6,785 nucleotides of DNA from Candidatus Izemoplasma sp. (GTDB lineage: Bacteria; Bacillota_I; Bacilli_A; Izemoplasmatales; Izemoplasmataceae): positions 1-6,785 of the forward strand of contig SKJA01000127.1 in NCBI GenBank assembly GCA_007116105.1, given 5' to 3'. Below the pieces are notes generated by a model, which did no database searches, was not told where the DNA came from, and saw only the letters and a list, made by a program, of their open reading frames with translations. A program made the translations under genes and the position numbers. Numbering within the stretch: position 1 is the stretch's first letter; each line of letters begins with the position of its first letter. Of the stretch, positions 4,837 through 6,785 are shown one piece after another.

Positions 4837-6243
4837 ATGGCATTCGATCAACTCTCTGATCGTTTACAGATGGCCTTGCGGCGTGTCCGCGGGAAAGGCC
4901 GTTTAACCGAAGCTGACATTGAAAGTATGATGCGTGAAATTCGCTTATCGCTGCTTGAAGCGGACGTAAACTTTAAAGTTGTTAAAGAGTTTACCAACCA
5001 AATCAAGGAAGAAGCGTTAGGCGATCACATCTTAAAAGGACTCAATCCATCTCAACAAGTCATCAAAGTCGTCAACGACGCTTTGGTCGATTTACTGGGT
5101 AAAGACACCAGTGTTTTTGCGCTCAAGCAAACAGGGACCACACACATCTTATTGGCAGGCTTACAAGGCTCAGGGAAAACAACCTCTGCTGGTAAGTTAG
5201 CAAAATACATCGAAAAGACGCATCAAAAGAAAGTTCTTTTAGTCGCCTTAGACGTGTATCGTCCTGCGGCCATTGATCAATTGGTGACCCTAGGTAAACA
5301 GCTGGGTGTTGCGGTCTTTGAACTAGGCACAGAAGAAAAGCCCGTGTCGATTGCGAAAAAAGCGATGGCCTTCGCACAAACTGAAGGCTTTGAGGTCTTA
5401 ATTTTTGATACCGCGGGTCGTCTACACATCGACGAAGCAATGGTCGATGAGATCAAGCAAATCAAAGCCACCGTCAAACCAGATGAAACCTTCTTAGTGT
5501 TGGATGCGATGACCGGTCAAGATGCGGTCAGTGTGGCTGAACACTTCCATAAAAATCTTGTCTTAACAGGGTCCATTCTTACCAAGCTCGACGGAGATAC
5601 ACGGGGTGGGGCTGCGTTAAGTTTACGCAAAGTCACGCAAGTTCCCATCAAGTTCATGGGGACAGGGGAAAAGTTAGACGCCCTAGAAGTGTTCCATCCT
5701 GAGCGGATGGCCAGTCGTATCTTAGGCATGGGCGATGTCATGACACTCATCGATAAAGTCACTGAAAACGTCAGTGAAGATGACATGATGAACCTCATGG
5801 AAAAGATGATGTCTGGGAAGTATAACTACGAAGACTTTTTGAAGCAAATGAAAATGATCAAACGCATGGGTTCACTTGGAGGCTTAATGAAGCTGATTCC
5901 TGGCGCCTCTAAAATGATGGGCAAACAAGACATCGACGACAAAAAACTCACCACCCTCGAGGCCATCATTCAATCGATGACCAAAGCCGAACGAAAAAAC
6001 CCAGCACTGATCAAGCAAAACAGTGGAAGACGCCGCCGTATCGCTTCTGGGAGTGGCCGAAGTGTGGCTGAAATCAATCGTCTGATCGACACACTCGAAC
6101 AACAAACGCAAGCGATGAAACGTCTTTCCAATGTCGACCCCAACACCATTAACCCGAACAATCCAATGGCGGCATTGGGACAAGCTCCCCAAAAGAAACA
6201 GAAAAAAGGCAAAGGCAAAAATCGGGGCGGTTTCCGTCCATAA
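4837..6243 (+). CDS. ffh: Signal recognition particle protein Ffh (SRP54)
   Basis: Ffh binds SRP RNA and hydrophobic signal sequences as they leave the ribosome and docks with FtsY through a twin GTPase complex. The 468-residue product is complete. The N domain (about 1-90) carries an ALLEADV-like motif, LSLLEADVNFKVV. The G domain has the P-loop GLQGSGKTTS (108-117), DVYRPAA (139-145), DTAGR (191-195), TKLDGDTRGG (249-258) and GTGEKLDALE. The methionine-rich M domain follows from about residue 295, including MMNLMEKMMSG and the finger-loop stretch GGLMKLIPGASKMMG. The SRP RNA-binding signature RRRRIASGSGRS lies at 398-409. The tail is rich in K, G and R (KKQKKGKGKNRGG), as in many relatives. 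The conserved RNA-binding motif means an SRP RNA must exist elsewhere in the genome. It is the last gene of the ftsY operon; its TAA stop forms the foot of the downstream terminator. Confidence 0.98.
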   Translation: MAFDQLSDRLQMALRRVRGKGRLTEADIESMMREIRLSLLEADVNFKVVKEFTNQIKEEALGDHILKGLNPSQQVIKVVNDALVDLLGKDTSVFALKQTGTTHILLAGLQGSGKTTSAGKLAKYIEKTHQKKVLLVALDVYRPAAIDQLVTLGKQLGVAVFELGTEEKPVSIAKKAMAFAQTEGFEVLIFDTAGRLHIDEAMVDEIKQIKATVKPDETFLVLDAMTGQDAVSVAEHFHKNLVLTGSILTKLDGDTRGGAALSLRKVTQVPIKFMGTGEKLDALEVFHPERMASRILGMGDVMTLIDKVTENVSEDDMMNLMEKMMSGKYNYEDFLKQMKMIKRMGSLGGLMKLIPGASKMMGKQDIDDKKLTTLEAIIQSMTKAERKNPALIKQNSGRRRRIASGSGRSVAEINRLIDTLEQQTQAMKRLSNVDPNTINPNNPMAALGQAPQKKQKKGKGKNRGGFRP

Positions 6244-6272
6244 AAAAACACACTTTCTAGTGTGTTTTTTTT
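6242..6272. terminator. Bidirectional terminator between ffh and the convergent CDF gene
   Basis: CACACT (6249-6254) and AGTGTG (6259-6264) form a perfect stem around TTCT, extended by A7 on the left (6242-6248) and T8 on the right (6265-6272). The T-run works for ffh on the plus strand, and the A-run becomes a T-run for the minus-strand gene. The TAA stop codons of both genes (6241-6243 plus, 6273-6271 minus) are built into the arms, so the two genes share one 27-base gap and one terminator. Confidence 0.9.
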
Positions 6273-6785
6273 AGATTGAGAGAGCCCGGTCTTTTGTGTA
6301 GACGACCGTCAGCCAAAGTTGCGTTTTGCAAATCGCTTGAAGCTCTTTATCCAAGACGCGTCTCAATTGATCTTGACGGTGGATAGAATCAAAAGAAGCT
6401 TGTTCGCTGACGATGAAGTCAATGTCGATGTAAAGCAGTCGACCATTGAGTGAAAAACGCACAATGGCGTCGTCAAAATGGTGCGTCTGATTGAGTTTTT
6501 GAATGTAAGTTTCAACTTTTCGAGTCATCTTGGTGTTGGGTGCGGCGCCCATCAATTGAAGTACTTGAATTTTGAACTCGGCATAGGCCAAATAAATGAA
6601 ATACAACGAAACCGCGATGACCATGATCGGGTCAATGTAAAGCGCAATCGCTTGCGTGGCTTCAAAAAAGGTAAAACCATACGCCATGACAAATGCGACC
6701 AACACCGCAACCGTGAGCCAACCGTCCAAACGCCATTGGTAGATGTCTGCCTTGATCAAGGGTGAGCGCAAGGTTCTGTTCCGTA
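6271..6785 (-). CDS. Cation diffusion facilitator (CDF) family transporter, C-terminal part
   Basis: CDF proteins export divalent metals (Zn, Fe, Mn, Co and others) across the membrane in exchange for protons, usually as dimers. The frame stays open to the window edge, so the N-terminal part is missing; about 170 residues are present. They begin at the cytoplasmic approach to TM5 (RSPLIKADIYQWRLDG). Two membrane segments follow, WLTVAVLVAFVMAYGFTFF and IDPIMVIAVSLYFIYLAY, matching TM5 and TM6. A soluble domain of about 80 residues (TRKVETYIQKL to the end) has the alpha-beta pattern of the CDF dimerisation domain. The TM5 metal site is normally H/DxxxD within ADxxHxxxD; here the first ligand is glutamine (DIYQWRLD), while the aspartate is kept. 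The metal cannot be told from this. The TTG at 6771-6769 is an internal leucine codon, not a start. The family call is good, the specificity unknown. Confidence 0.82.
   Translation of the reverse strand, partial: RNRTLRSPLIKADIYQWRLDGWLTVAVLVAFVMAYGFTFFEATQAIALYIDPIMVIAVSLYFIYLAYAEFKIQVLQLMGAAPNTKMTRKVETYIQKLNQTHHFDDAIVRFSLNGRLLYIDIDFIVSEQASFDSIHRQDQLRRVLDKELQAICKTQLWLTVVYTKDRALSI

Noticed and set aside
4541..4843. Minus-strand open frame of 100 codons opposite ylxM
   Set aside because: It is a shadow of the well-supported ylxM gene; composition is not protein-like, and there is no initiation signal.
6478..6765. Plus-strand open frame of 95 codons opposite the CDF gene
   Set aside because: The minus strand here encodes convincing membrane segments and the CDF domain; the plus-strand product is low in hydrophobic order and has no ribosome binding site.
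1..6785. Mobile element, prophage or defence system
   Set aside because: All frames with real coding character are conserved housekeeping genes or a common transporter. No transposase, integrase, CRISPR repeat or att-like direct repeat was seen.

Overview
The window is chromosomal housekeeping DNA from a low-GC Gram-positive-type bacterium. The conserved ftsY-ylxM-ffh block, the prfA-prmC pair, a topoisomerase I with three C-terminal zinc fingers and a short FtsY lacking an acidic N-terminal domain all point to Bacillota or the related Mollicutes-like lineages (Acholeplasma/Izemoplasma type). That placement is inference from gene order and protein style. TGA is used as a real stop (topA), so this is not the Mycoplasma code in which TGA means tryptophan.

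Layout. Bases 1-252 hold the C-terminal end of prfA (release factor 1), followed after 8 bases by prmC, which methylates the GGQ glutamine of release factors. A short hairpin terminator ends that unit, and its 3' arm contains the -35 box of the topA promoter. topA (1176-3230) is complete. The 311-base gap between topA and ftsY is the most interesting stretch. It holds an AT-rich segment, nested inverted repeats around a consensus-like extended -10 promoter (3350-3379), and a predicted RNA of about 105 nt with three hairpins ending in a strong intrinsic terminator (3461-3490). A second, separate extended -10 promoter then drives ftsY. ftsY, ylxM and ffh are tightly coupled (1-base overlap, then 0-base gap) and encode the protein parts of the signal recognition particle (SRP) targeting pathway: receptor, putative regulator and SRP54 GTPase. 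A bidirectional terminator separates ffh from a convergent, truncated cation diffusion facilitator (CDF) gene on the minus strand.

How the genes work together. prfA/prmC serve translation termination, topA relaxes negative supercoils, and ftsY/ylxM/ffh deliver nascent membrane proteins to the membrane. The SRP RNA partner is not recognisable in this window. The small transcript upstream of ftsY lacks the SRP domain IV signature and is better read as an unidentified small RNA with C-rich unpaired segments that could pair with Shine-Dalgarno sequences. No mobile elements, CRISPR arrays, tRNAs or rRNAs were seen.
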